This document shows positions 1-17,757 of a stretch of DNA of 64,000 bases, piece after piece. The stretch lies in assembly GCA_019096065.1 (NCBI GenBank), contig JAGUCH010000006.1, forward strand, positions 4,856,001-4,920,000, read 5' to 3'. Position 1 is the stretch's first letter; each line of letters begins with the position of its first letter. The notes under the pieces were generated by a model. That model saw only the letters and a program-made list of their open reading frames with translations, searched no databases and was not told where the DNA came from. Origin of the DNA: Paracyclopina nana. Its lineage: Eukaryota; Arthropoda; Copepoda; Cyclopoida; Cyclopettidae. A program made the position numbers and the translations under genes.

Positions 1-250
1 TGATGATTAGCAGATACCCTGTAATCATGAGCACTTTTTTTGGTAGAGTTTAATCTGAACCCCAAATTCTGGTTAATAAGCTATAGGTCAACATGTCGTA
101 ATTTGCTTCCTTTGGAAGGTTGTTCGGAGGTAGTGAGTTTTTTTTGTGTTGACCCATAACAGCACTTAATTTTTCTATTTCCAAAACTAATGTTGATCAT
201 AGAAGCGCTTTTGAGAGACCTAAAGGGCCATTCGGGCGTGACAAAGTGCT
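1..250. other. AT-rich flank, no gene seen
   Basis: No supported coding sequence. It may contain the upstream regulatory region of the 7TM gene that follows. Confidence 0.5.
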
Positions 251-257
251 TATAAAA
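251..257 (+). promoter_or_regulatory. Candidate TATA box of the orphan 7TM gene
   Basis: TATAAAA lies 23 bp before the first ATG of the reading frame (274) and 89 bp before a second in-frame ATG (340). A TATA-driven start would fall near 275-285, so if this box is used, translation more likely begins at the second ATG. Inference from spacing only. Confidence 0.35.
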
Positions 258-273
258 TAATGGTTACTCTGAC

Positions 274-1305
274 ATGAGATTGAAAAGAAGAGTTTGTTTG
301 TCGAGACTCATTCAGTTTGCTACGATTTGCCAGAAGATGAACGTAAGCCTGATTTTGTTGGAGACCAAAGACCAAGCCTTGAAAATCATAGAATGGAGCC
401 CAACAACTTCTCCATTGCTTATAGCAATTTTGGCATGTTGTATCATCGTTAATGTGGGTGGCAAATCTATGATTGTCCATTATCTGACAAGAAGGGCACC
501 GAAAAATAGGCCCATCAATACATTGACTCTGATTGACCAAATCATTCAAGGCTTGGCAAGCCTCATGTTCTCCATGGTGGTAATATTAGCATTTGCCACA
601 GGTGAACCCGCCCAAAAATACATCAGCTTCTGGGGATGTTTCATCTTTTGGCTCGGAGCCAATCTGCACAACGCATCTCTTTTTTGTGGGGGCCTTTTAG
701 TAGCTCTGTATCGATGGCGTTTGATCAAGACTCAAACGGGCGCCAACAACTCATTGGGCAAATGGGTGATGAAGGAGCTAATATTAGCCGGAATTTTCAT
801 GTTTACCAACGGAGCTGGTGTTCAACTCTCCGGGTCTGGCTTGGTTTGGGAGTTCTGCTACGGCCATTCTGCAGGCATGACCCGCATCATTGCTTTGTAT
901 GAAGGATCCCAGGAATATATGTTGGATTTGGGCCTAGTCTTGCTCCAAGTTTACTTCACTTTCAGCCAGCTCATGACTTTGGCAGAGATGGTGATTTACT
1001 TCAAAATCTATAGACATTTGAAAAATCACAACAAGAAAATGGAGCGAGACAGCACGGTTAATCAGAGAGTTATAGAAGAAAGGCATCGAAAGAACGTATT
1101 CTCTCTTTACGGACAAATGGAGGCGTTTTTCTTGGAAATTGTCACGCTTACTTTAATGCAGCTCCTGGTGAAGTACGGATCACTCACTCTTTTTCCTCCA
1201 GGAGCAATCGTATGCTGTGGCGTAGTTGCTGCAGGCCTTTTTTCAATCATACACATTTTGGCATCTCCAGAACTGAGAAGACACTACTTTCCAAGGTACT
1301 TTTAA
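274..1305 (+). CDS. Orphan seven-transmembrane receptor-like protein, single exon
   Basis: An uninterrupted 343-codon frame encodes a polytopic membrane protein with about seven hydrophobic segments, starting near residues 46-65. Segment 2 contains RPINTLTLIDQII, segment 3 ends in a YRW motif where class A GPCRs have DRY, and segment 7 ends ASPELRRHYF in the position of NPxxY. A cytoplasmic loop between segments 5 and 6 is rich in Lys, Glu and Arg. I recall similar divergent 7TM expansions in crustaceans, but cannot name a ligand or family. The ATG at 340 (321 aa, with an NVS glycosylation site right after it) is an alternative start favoured by the upstream TATA-like box. A donor-like AAG|GTACTT sits at the stop, so a spliced C-terminal extension is possible. 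Confidence 0.75.
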   Translation: MRLKRRVCLSRLIQFATICQKMNVSLILLETKDQALKIIEWSPTTSPLLIAILACCIIVNVGGKSMIVHYLTRRAPKNRPINTLTLIDQIIQGLASLMFSMVVILAFATGEPAQKYISFWGCFIFWLGANLHNASLFCGGLLVALYRWRLIKTQTGANNSLGKWVMKELILAGIFMFTNGAGVQLSGSGLVWEFCYGHSAGMTRIIALYEGSQEYMLDLGLVLLQVYFTFSQLMTLAEMVIYFKIYRHLKNHNKKMERDSTVNQRVIEERHRKNVFSLYGQMEAFFLEIVTLTLMQLLVKYGSLTLFPPGAIVCCGVVAAGLFSIIHILASPELRRHYFPRYF

Positions 1306-1421
1306 GTCTTGCATGCATCATCATTATTTCATGCAAAGTAGCCGGGTAATTGCATGGCATTGCCCCGTAAGGAGCAAAAACTCTTATTGGACTGGCATGT
1401 CCCCTTGCGGCTTCAAACCAG

Positions 1422-1610
1422 AAGAAAACCACAGAATTTTACATTTCACGACATCGTGATTCTCGAGATAAGAAAAATGGCGGCGAAGTATACGGCCAAT
1501 CCGCATACAAATTCACAGAAAAAACCTTGTGGGCAGAAGATGTGCCCAAAGAAGTGCAAGACTTATTTATGGAGCGCGCTTTAATGGAGCTGTCATATCC
1601 TGATGAATGA
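1422..1610 (+). other. Coding-like segment, possible 3' exon (unassigned)
   Basis: Read from the AAG after an acceptor-like CAAACCAG, this stretch gives 62 sense codons and a TGA. The peptide looks like real protein: charged, with an amphipathic end (TEKTLWAEDVPKEVQDLF) and an acidic C-terminus. It has no usable ATG, so it would have to be an exon. It lies just downstream of the 7TM gene, but the only donor seen there is in phase 2 while this segment needs phase 0, so I cannot join them. No homology recognised; it may be chance. Confidence 0.25.
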
Positions 1611-1798
1611 CGCACGGATTAACCATTCACGACACACATTTTGAAATGGATTAAAATTATGAATTAGCATAATCATGAAACTCTAAATTCACCCCGAGCC
1701 AAATTTTGAAAAGAAAGCAAATTCTTTTTATAGTCATTGTCAATGTACAAATTAGACTAGTAAAAATGTCAAATAAATAATTACAAAAACAGTTGTTA

Positions 1799-4293
1799 CT
1801 AATCTATCCATTGGGGGTTTGCCTTGGCTGTTTTCCTCAATCGTTCAATCTCGTGCTCGTAAGCCTTAAGTTTTTTTATGTACTCGTGTTCTGCAAAGAG
1901 AAAAACGCATATGGTGGTAAAACCTGCTTGAGTAAACTAGAATGTTTTGTTTTCTAGTAGAACCAGTCAATGTAGAAATTAATGCATTACAGGCCACTTT
2001 TCAAAGTGTGCAGCAATATTTTTTTCCGAGCTTGAATGCACAGTTCGTACGGTGAAAATTCGTCCGAAGGTCTGATGTTTCTTACGATAATTGACTAAAT
2101 GACAATTTCCTTTGCAGCCCAAGTGAATCGATGAGAGCCATTTTCAAGGAAGTAGAAACTTGAAAAACTGTAACAGCTGTGAAATAATTGATTAGGTCTT
2201 CTGTGACGCAATTGCAAGGTTCTGATATCGAAGCTTATTTCGGGCAGGGAGTGTGTAGTACCCTACTATAATTACTGCATTCTTCGTTCACGAGCAAAAC
2301 AAAGCATTAAGTAATGCCATTAAAAACCTCAAGTTTTGTTTGTTTAAGAAAGCATACAACATAATGAATCAAGACTTACCTTTGGACTTTGCCACGGCAG
2401 CTCTGACTAATTGAGATTCCACAAGTCTGAGTTTTTGCTTTAGAAGGTTGACGTCCGCCTGGTAACCTTCTGCCTCCTGTTTTCTTCTTTTTTCCAGACT
2501 TTCATAGCGGTCCTTCAGCAAGTCAACCTGGTCAACCATATTCTTGGTACGAGATTTCAAGACTTCTTTGTTGGCATTTGCTTGATCTCTCAAAGCAGCC
2601 ATTTCAGCCTCCAATGCAAGCAGTTTTCCGCGATATTCCTCTGTAATTTTCTTTTGGTCAGCTAGTTCGGACTGAAGAGAAGAAAACGGGATTGCTTAAT
2701 AATGTGAATGCATGAGAAACTTAGACAATAAAAAACTATAAAATGAATGTTTAGCATTCAATTCAAAGAAGAGTGACCTTCCATCTCAATATAGATCATG
2801 ACAAAAGGGCATCAATCAAAGGTTGGAATTTCCGGCAAAATGTTTTAAATACCCCATCCATCTTAATTTGATCTGCACTGTAAAAGATTGTACTTGTATG
2901 CAAAAGTATGACACATGAGAGTCGCCAAACCAAGGAGCATTTAGAAACAAATGCACAATTTTTCAGAAGATATTGAGTAGGCTATGCGCAAAGAACAAAA
3001 ACTATCTTCCAATCAAGAGATCATATCGCATTACAATTATTTCTTGCCAACTGCAGATTGAGTAGAAAAGCATATAACTATTGCAGAAAAAAGCAAGCGC
3101 AGCGAAAGTACTCACGTTAAGTTTTTGCAAATCGCGATGGCTTTTCAAATCGCCTCCTTTCCGAGAATTTGAGCGATTTTCTGTGAAAAATCCCCCACCA
3201 TCGATGGAAGGAGGCACGACGGAGCCATAGTGCTGCAGAAACTGAACTTTCCTCATCAGAAATTCCTTTTCAGCCATCCAGGTTCTCTCAGTCTTGCGAT
3301 ACTCGGTCTTTGACTCAATCAAATCCTTTGTCACCGCTTCATAATTTTCTTCCATGGTTTTGATGCTGTAAGCAGTGAGATGAAACAATGACAAAGTACA
3401 AGGTCATGTTAGGGTAAAAGAGAATGACGTTAAGCAACAAAGCACATATTTTCTAGGCATCTTTTAAGTTATCTTTTCTCATGAAATGTAAGATGCCTTA
3501 CTGATTTGACAATTCTCCGATTCGCGTTTCATATTGCGCTCTTTCAGCTTCCCGGTCCCTTGCATTCAGTCTACGCTCATTTTCCATCATGGTGATTTGC
3601 TCGAGGTGACACTTTTCCTGTTCCATTAATTGAGCTTCGAGAGCAAGTATGTCTAATCGCGCACTTTCCACCGTCCTTCTCAATGATGCAAATCTACTGG
3701 GATCTTGCTGCAAAAATTGAAAAATAATTAGTTTAATCAACAGACATGCCTGCCTCGAGCCATACAGCAGCCTTGTCAATGTAGTCTTGAATTCGCTGCG
3801 GCACAAACGCGTCGATCCCGAGATCCCCGCGTTTATCGGCAGCATCGAGAAGCTTTGTGATTTCATGGTCACTTTTTCCGCAAAGTTCCAACAAAGCCAC
3901 AACTTTTCTCCGATCTTCCATTTCTTTAATCTGAAAGAAATATCAATATGAGGCTCTTTTCTCGGATGCCTTTTCAAAAAAGTAGCTCACTCGAATTTTG
4001 TCATTTTCTGCGTACAACTTGTTGGTGATTTTGCGTTCTTGCACTAATGCTTCCCTCATATCGGTGACGGCCTTTTGCAGAGCCGATATTTCTCGCCTTT
4101 GTGCGAAAACTTCCTTTTCTAAGGAGGCACTTTGATCCACTGCTTTTTTGGTGGTGGCCAACCTTTTCAGCCACCTCGATTCTTCATCGACATATTGCTC
4201 CAGCTTTTTATGGTAAAAGTCCAAAAGCTCCTTTGAAGGAGGCAATCGTTGAAGCATCGACAGCAATGGAGGAGATTTTTCGTTTTGCGGCAT
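1799..4293 (-). CDS. CCDC77: CCDC77 orthologue, coiled-coil protein, 6 exons
   Basis: Exons 4293-3991, 3930-3750, 3703-3502, 3365-3116, 2671-2380 and 1890-1799 join in frame to 439 codons (human CCDC77 is about 488 aa). The N-terminal LPPSKELLDFYHKKLEQ, the stretch ALVQERKITNKLYAENDKIR and the C-terminal RYESLEKRRKQEAEGY match my memory of vertebrate CCDC77. Almost the whole protein is predicted coiled coil; it is a centrosome-proteome protein of unknown biochemical role. The start at 4293 has AGA before the ATG; the frame is open further up but only from a GTG. Intron 2 fits only as a 46-bp GC-AG intron (CAG|GCATGT) using the second AG of GCAGCAAG; the first AG would shift the frame into a stop. 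Divergent from KDM5, with about 0.8 kb between starts. Confidence 0.85.
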
Positions 4294-5101
4294 TCTTGTA
4301 AAATTAATAGCTGCTTTCTCAACTAAAAACTGCCACCAATTTCCAGTCACATCAGATGAATCACAATTTGGAGCAACGCTTTCACTGTGAAATTTAGAAG
4401 CACTACAGTGTGCTCAAATGGAGCAAAGACACCCAGAAGTGGTGACCTACTCTCATTTGACGCAAAATATTTAGTCGATAATTTTTAAATGTTGAGTTTC
4501 TCCCTCTGAGTTTTAAAAACAAAGTAGGGATTCATCCGCCAAATGCTACCTTCATCTTTCATTGCTTTGAGTAAATCACATACTGGAATCGGTGCTATGA
4601 TCAAGTGAAATACTAAATATTTGATTATTTTTTACCGTCGTTGTAAGATTTTGACTATTCTAGCAACATTTTATATTTTAATAACAAAGAACTATTTTAG
4701 TGACAACTAGTTATACAATTGGGCAGTTAGGGCAGAAAAGCTCTGTGCCAAATCGGAACAGGTTGAGATATCTAAGGCAAAATGAGTTGGCCTGCTCAGT
4801 TTTTCATCCATAATTTAAGTACTTTAAACGCAGCAAATGCAGTTCAAAAAGCAAAAAAATACACCAATAAGACATGTGATTTGGCCAAGGTAAAAAAATA
4901 GCCATGAATTGAGGCAAGCTTTGGTCTTTAAATGAGGAACGAGGTTTTTCGATCCAGCTATAAACAATATTTTGTACTTGTGCTGGCAGTGGCTGAGAAG
5001 GTAAACTCCATTGATTTTACCTAAGTGAATTCCGGTTTGCGAGCAACTCTTCCTCCGGCTTATCTGAGTTAAAGCTACCAGAAAAAAGCGGAGCCAGTAA
5101 A
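4294..5101. promoter_or_regulatory. Shared intergenic promoter of CCDC77 and KDM5
   Basis: About 800 bp of AT-rich DNA between two genes transcribed away from each other. It must hold both promoters and 5' UTRs. I see no clear TATA pair or other named site. Confidence 0.4.
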
Positions 5102-12133
<7,032 letters not shown>

Positions 12134-12259
12134 CTTATTCGAGTGGCTCACATATTATCTGCAATCACGGTATCTTTGTTGTAATCAATTTCTTGTATCT
12201 TTAATTTCTATCTCAAAGCGAGCAAGTGTGACTGGCTTGCTCTGCTGCTTCTACATCGC

Positions 12260-12265
12260 ATTAAA
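12260..12265 (+). terminator. Candidate KDM5 poly(A) signal ATTAAA
   Basis: A common variant hexamer 127 nt past the KDM5 stop codon, in an otherwise non-coding stretch. Confidence 0.4.
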
Positions 12266-12540
12266 AACCCATGCTTGATTTGATCATTTCCCCCCGAATT
12301 TGTAGTTATAATACACTATCGTATATTTTCAACATGCAAAATATAATTATAACGAGATCATCAAATTCCAAATCATGCAATCACTTTGCAATACTTTCAC
12401 AGAGAGACGGAATTTTTGGTTGGCAAACACTGTTTTCAGGTACTTGTCTTCTCTGATATTCTCACGAGCGTCCTTATTTAACACATGACAATTACAATGC
12501 AACATTTCTGACAACTTCACGTAGTATTTCATATTTTTGA

Positions 12541-12640
12541 AAGTTGTTTGGCAATTTGTTGAGTTAAGCACAACTCTCGATTGACTTACATTTGCGAAAA
12601 CAAATATCATACTTGATGCCAGCTTGCAAAATGTGACAGG
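12541..12640. repeat. Diverged tandem copy of the GPCR 3' exon region
   Basis: About 100 bp that align with 12746-12842 at roughly 75% by eye, sharing GAGTT-AGC-CAACTC and CTTGC-TGCTTGC-type blocks. In the minus-strand sense it corresponds to the last exon of the GPCR, but a 2-nt length difference shifts the frame against that exon. Likely a local duplication, either decaying or a little-used alternative 3' end. Confidence 0.6.
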
Positions 12641-12745
12641 TCGTGATAAAAACAGCCGTGTTATTTTCTGTTCGATATCCACAAGCATAGGTGTTTCATC
12701 TTCATATCTGACAGCATCAAGTGGTATTTTTTAAGTTAATTCCGG

Positions 12746-12850
12746 GAGCTGTTTAGCAATTTGTCGAGTTGAGCTCAACTCTTGTTTGACTTCCATTTGC
12801 GAGGACACACATGTCAAACTTGTTGCCTGCTTGCGATGGTGAGTGGTGTT
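12746..12850. repeat. Second copy of the duplicated block, holding the GPCR last exon
   Basis: Partner of 12541-12640. It encodes the GPCR tail ending TRVELNSTNC and stops with TAA at 12753-12755. See the GPCR entry for the splicing argument. Confidence 0.55.
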
Positions 12851-14515
12851 CTGGAAAGTCGATAATTATATATGGCTTTTGGCTCAACTAGAAATGTTCG
12901 ACTAGTCGACATACCTGATCGTTTGACTCTCCAGCAGTGACCGAAGTAAATCATGTAGTTGACAGTGCAATTGATGATTTGCAGGAGGTTGTTAATGCTA
13001 ATGAGCACCTTGAGGCTCTACATAGGCATGGAAGATAATTTGGTTATTCAACTCAAAGACTAAATTAATATCTAGCTTACGTCTGTCAGGTGAGGCGTGA
13101 ACATCTCCACCAGATTCGGTACGAATCTCGGCAAATGGCAGCAGATGAAAACGCATACGATGATGATGGCGATTCTGGTTAAGCGGATGTCTCGTTTCCG
13201 GAACGCGTCCTCGTATTTCCCCCTATTTCTGCGGATCATCGCGTTGGGGTTGATATTCTTCTTGAGAGCCTTGTACACGAGGCAGTTCAAGACGGCCAAA
13301 ATCACGGTGGGAGCGATGAGGTTGACAACCAAGTTGACGTAATTCATGTAAACCTGTTGGACATAATTGAGGATAATGAGCGACGAAGATTCGCGTAAAA
13401 TTCCGCTTTGCTTACCGTGACGTAAATTTGGTCTGTTCGAAAGTCCGTGATGACGAGGTGAGGATGACTTTTGGCACTCCAGCTGTCGCATCCAAGCGTT
13501 TGGTTCAGTTTGGTCATATTCTGATATGTTTCTTCGTCCAAAACGAGCGACTCGTTCGTCTCGTTGGAGAACGAGTGGTTTTGGTCGTTGCAGTAGTACG
13601 TCACATTGGTCATGGCTCGAAACTCGAAAAAGCGAGGCAGATTGTAGAGGGGAGCGAAGATCATGATCGAGAGCATGTATAGGGTTGCCTTGATGTTGTA
13701 TTTCAGCCGGAAGAACGGAGCGCACACAGCCACATATCTAAAGATAATAAGGAAATTCAATTACGGTTCCCACGAAAAAAATCAAAATAGGGAGCTTACC
13801 TCTCAATTGTGAGAGCCACAGTGGAGTAGCAAGATCCGGACAGGCAAATTTGAGCCAAGGGAATCGCAAAGGGGATCATGTAGATGTACAGGCCCTCCCT
13901 GTATTTGTGCGATAGCAGGGGCAAGGAGAAGCAGCATATGGAGAGCGTGAGGTAGCAAAAGTCCCACATGGCCAAGAAGATCATGAGCATGTGGAAATTA
14001 CGCTGCACGCGCTGCCTGGTCAGCATTGTTATGGCTGCCATATTTGAGATCAATCCGATAGAGGCCAGCGTAAAGCCTATCGGTCCATCAAGCCAATATT
14101 TAATTCTGAAATGTATTCACGTCTTTTGAGTATGAAGCTGGCAATTTGCAGCCAGGAGGGATATTCAGCTTAAGATTTTAACGAGATAGCTCGTAAGCTT
14201 TCGTAATTTCGTAGCATGCAAGTTGCAGCAAATTACTGTGCATTATTTTAAATTGTGGGCATCAATTACAATCATCGGTTTGAGCAAATAGTAAGAATAA
14301 ATCTGTTTGTCTTAATTTTTAATTATATAAACGAAGACTTGCCATCATTGGCAAGTGCTTTGGCATTCTTAGCTATATGTAACGTGAAATGACTGTGCTT
14401 ACTCGGTAGAGATGTCGTTTTCCGTTTCGATTCTTTCCAGTTCACTGTCCATGTTTAAATTGTGCGAAGCGTTTTGCTCAATCGAGATTCTGCTCTCGGC
14501 CTCGATGAGATCCAT
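12753..14515 (-). CDS. FMRFamide-receptor-like class A GPCR, 6 exons
   Basis: Exons 14515-14403, 14105-13800, 13737-13416, 13353-13081, 13017-12915 and 12850-12753 join in frame to 404 aa. Extracellular N-terminus with an NAS glycosylation site; TM1 (LDGPIGFTLASIGLIS); TM2 (FHMLMIFLAMWDFCYL); TM3 ending TIERYVAVC (ERY for DRY); a long second extracellular loop with several N-x-T/S sites; TM5-TM6 ending FICCHLPRFVPN; TM7 LLQIINCTVNYMIYFGHCW. This arrangement resembles invertebrate FMRFamide/myosuppressin-type peptide receptors that couple to G proteins at the plasma membrane. The last exon is inferred from a strong donor (ATCAG|GTATGT) and acceptor (TTTCCAG) that bound a 64-bp intron; read-through of exon 5 would instead stop at 12814. 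The ligand is not determinable. Confidence 0.85.
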
Positions 14516-15750
14516 GTTTGACTAGTATTTTTTGCAGAGCTAAACAAGAACTTTTTCAACACACTTGTAGTTGAGTCTATCACTTTCTAACTGTTTGCAG
14601 TCGAGGCATTGCCACGGCCTTTATGCTCTCTTCCATCGAGGAAATTCTCTTCGTTCGCGACGACGACGGCCTTTCGGAGTTGGCTCTGCATAAGGAGCTC
14701 TCAATGGTTGGAGTTCGCACAAAGGAGAAAACTTGCTTTTTCTTACCCTTGCAAAATTGAGATTTTCCATCCATGATCAGTAGATCAACATGGCATTCTT
14801 CCACGAACATATTCAACCATATTCGCCTTTGATGTCATATAATTTGCGAAAGAGCCCTCAAGTTTTCGATGCACTTCACATACTCCACACTTTTGCCAAA
14901 TGGCATCAAAACAGCACTAGTACAACTTTCTTCGCAAACTTTGGGCTCCTCAAAGGATGCATGGTAATTGTTGGTGTGTACTGCATTTGCGGTAAAATAT
15001 CAAATCAATTTATGTGAAGTTCATCTACGACATTTTTCCGTAAGGAAACTTATGATTTGTAGACTCCGTCATTTTCGCACTCGGGAACACTAATTCACAT
15101 CTAAACTATTAAGGAATATAAAATCAACATTTAAGAATCATTACCAACTGTTCGTTAGTAGCTCAAGCTCTCAGTACTTAAATTATTCGCCCAAGGAAAC
15201 AGGCGTTAAGCATAAGGATTGTCCTTTCCTTAATAGATGAACACCACATTAGTTGTGTTTTTTTTTCGTGTAAAAAATGGACTTTTATAGTTGGTGACAG
15301 GGGAAACATACGGGGTGCAGATTAGCAGAAAAATAGTTAAAATCTAATTGGATTGGGATACCACACTGGGCAACATTTCTTAAAAATTGCATGCATAGTT
15401 AAATTGTCCTCTCATTTATCCATGTTGGCCTTGTTTGGCTTGTCAAAGCTACGAAGAGGTAAGCTATTAATAGCAAAGTCCTTAAGCAGATACTTAATCA
15501 TTTAAAAAGCAAAGCTGATTACTTTCCAACAAGGCAAACGTACATAGCTAGTAAAAAGCCCAAATAGAAATGTCCTTGAAACCTAGCTGAGGCCTTCGAA
15601 GCAATAATGTGTAAAGCATGCTGAGGCTAAGTGTGTAATTTTACATGTTTGTACATATACCATGGCAACAAATACCATTGCCAACCTCCTTTACTTGAGG
15701 TTGGGAAATGTGCTAATATGCTTATGTAAGCCTGAAAAAGGGTTCCAGTC
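14516..15750. other. Intergenic spacer upstream of the GPCR
   Basis: Includes the GPCR promoter side. A 78-codon minus-strand frame at 14580-14816 ends before the GPCR start and has no clear donor into it; it could be 5' leader sequence. Nothing else supported. Confidence 0.4.
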
Positions 15751-16143
15751 TAGGTGGATCCCACAACATAAGGCAGCTAAGCTTAAGCAAAGCAAGGTAA
15801 CTTTGATTGCATATTTCTCAGCAACTTCTCAGCTGATTCGAACCAAAATTGGTAGGATTCATCAGAGTTGCCTTATAATTGTTGTTGTCAAATTAGTGCA
15901 AATCCGAGGCTGCTAAGTGGTACCCAATTTCCCTTTGCTTAACCCAGCTTTGCTTTGCTTAAAACCAATCTTTTGAATGTGACCTCGGATTTGGACTGAA
16001 TTAGGCATGAACAATTATAAGGCAACTCTGATGAATCCTACCAATTTTGGTTCGAATCAGTTGAGAGGTTGCTGAGAAATTCGCAATCAAAGTTACTTTG
16101 CTTTTGCTTAAGCTTAGCTGCCCAATGTTGTGGGATCCACCTA
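15751..16143. mobile_element. Palindromic TA-flanked MITE, copy 1
   Basis: A near-perfect full-length palindrome of about 393 bp. It starts TAGGTGGATCCCACAACA and ends with its reverse complement, TGTTGTGGGATCCACCTA. The flanking TA on both sides fits a Tc1/mariner-type TA target duplication. A nearly identical copy lies at 34466-34859, differing at a handful of bases. No coding capacity. Confidence 0.85.
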
Positions 16144-16151
16144 GTATTTTA

Positions 16152-16587
16152 TATCCCGTTCATGTGCAAAGTTGCTTTTCGGAAAGTAAAAAATTGTCAT
16201 AAGGCAACGGAGTTTTGTTATCAAACCACTTAAGAAGGGCTTGTCAACTAGTTGAACCAGGAATCGAGCTAACAAATTTAGGCCAAAATTCCGAAAAACA
16301 TTGATTATTTCACCTGTTTCTTACATGTAATAACTCTGCAATTTTAGAGTTGGTTCATCAGAATTTGTGTTTAACATATATTGATTCAAAAGTAACCAGT
16401 TTGGCACTGAAATTGAAATTAACTTTCAGTGTTTACTTTGCAATAGTCTTAAAATAGACCTTTTTTTCGTGAGCATTAGCATCAGCAGAAGTTTACTTTT
16501 GTGCTTGTCATAAGACAATTTTTCTCCTTTCCATAAGGCGTTCGACGTGCATTATCGAAGGAAATTTGTGGACACATGAACGGGATA
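16152..16587. mobile_element. PIF/Harbinger-type MITE, copy A
   Basis: Terminal inverted repeats TATCCCGTTCATGTG...CACATGAACGGGATA, flanked by TTA on both sides (16149-16151, 16588-16590). The 3-bp TWA duplication is the PIF/Harbinger signature. The interior block reading CTTGTCATAAGACAATTTTT is shared with copies at 29658 and 38006. It starts only 8 bp after the palindromic MITE at 15751-16143. Confidence 0.8.
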
Positions 16588-16590
16588 TTA

Positions 16591-17366
16591 ATGTGTATAG
16601 CATGTGGGCAGCTAAAAAAGTTATGGAAAAAGTTGGGGAAGGCCGATTGATGCGAGATGATGGGGCAAAAAGCAGAAATGCATGAACGATGGACTTTGAC
16701 AAAAAGAAAACAATGCAAAAGCGGACATCATTTGCGTAGGAGTTGGAGTAGCACGACGACTATGGAAAATCATCCCTAACTCATGAGCTAGGACATTTCC
16801 ATATTTGTGCGAAGGTAGCTCCTGCTGGCCCATTTTTAAGAACACCTACTCCGTCATCTCGTTTAATTCTCTCGTTTCGAAGACCTCCAGCATCATGATT
16901 TACCAACTTCGTGGAAGGTTCATTTGTTATTTCTCCATTTGCATGTAGGCGTTGAGGGAAAAAATACCCTATCTTTGTTTCCATGCTATCTGGCGTGGAA
17001 GGGAAAAAATGTTCAATTTGCGAAATAGCTCTAATCAAGCAGAAGCAACTCATTTGAATTATTCAAATTATTGATCTGTCTTGTAAAATGTACATTTAAA
17101 ACTTGATCCATCATCAGAGGAAAGCACCATGATATATTCATTTTGTTTTTGCAGTTTTGCTCATTACAATGGTTGTTGTTTAAAAAACCTCAAACTTAAG
17201 AAGCTCTTTGTTTCGCGTGGAAATGACGCACGAGTTTCCTTAAGTTAAACTTTTTCTTTACTTTTAACTGGAATAAAGGCCGTCAAAATGTAGACAATAC
17301 GAAAATTTGTCTGTAAGGTTGCCCACTTACTATACAGCCTGATTCATATAATTGCGAAGACTTTTA
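16591..17366. other. Spacer between MITEs, no supported gene
   Basis: Several overlapping short frames on the minus strand (about 16480-17053) have no recognisable domain or splice structure. I see no supported feature. Confidence 0.4.
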
Positions 17367-17757
17367 TACAGTCTGACCGTTCAAAATTGGACGGTACCGG
17401 AATCTTAACTTTTTGTCACATATTCAAGAAATACAGGACTTTTAAATGATAGCGTTGGAAAGATTGAGCCTTTTTCTATCTTTTTTGTAAAAGTAGAAAA
17501 AATCAATTTAAGGAGGAAAAAACTGGGAAAATTCAATTTTCCCAAGGTAATCCAGAAAATTGTCACGAAAAACTGGTGAGTCATTTATTTTTTGATGTCA
17601 CGGGAATTCACTATAATATTTTTCATTTTGTCAGAAAACAAAAAAGATGTCTGAAGGTTCAAGCTTTCCAACGATACCCATTAAGCCACAAAATTGATGA
17701 ATTCATTACACAAACTTTTGATTCCCGCACCGTCCAATTTTGAACGGTCAGACGGTA
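17367..17757. mobile_element. Tc1/mariner-like palindromic MITE
   Basis: Long imperfect inverted repeat whose ends read TACAGTCTGACCGTTCAAAA and, reverse-complemented from the other side, TACCGTCTGACCGTTCAAAA. Flanked by TA. Similarity between the arms extends inward through GATAGCGTTGGAAAG / GGTATCGTTGGAAAG. Non-coding miniature, older than the 15751 family judging by arm divergence. Confidence 0.75.
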
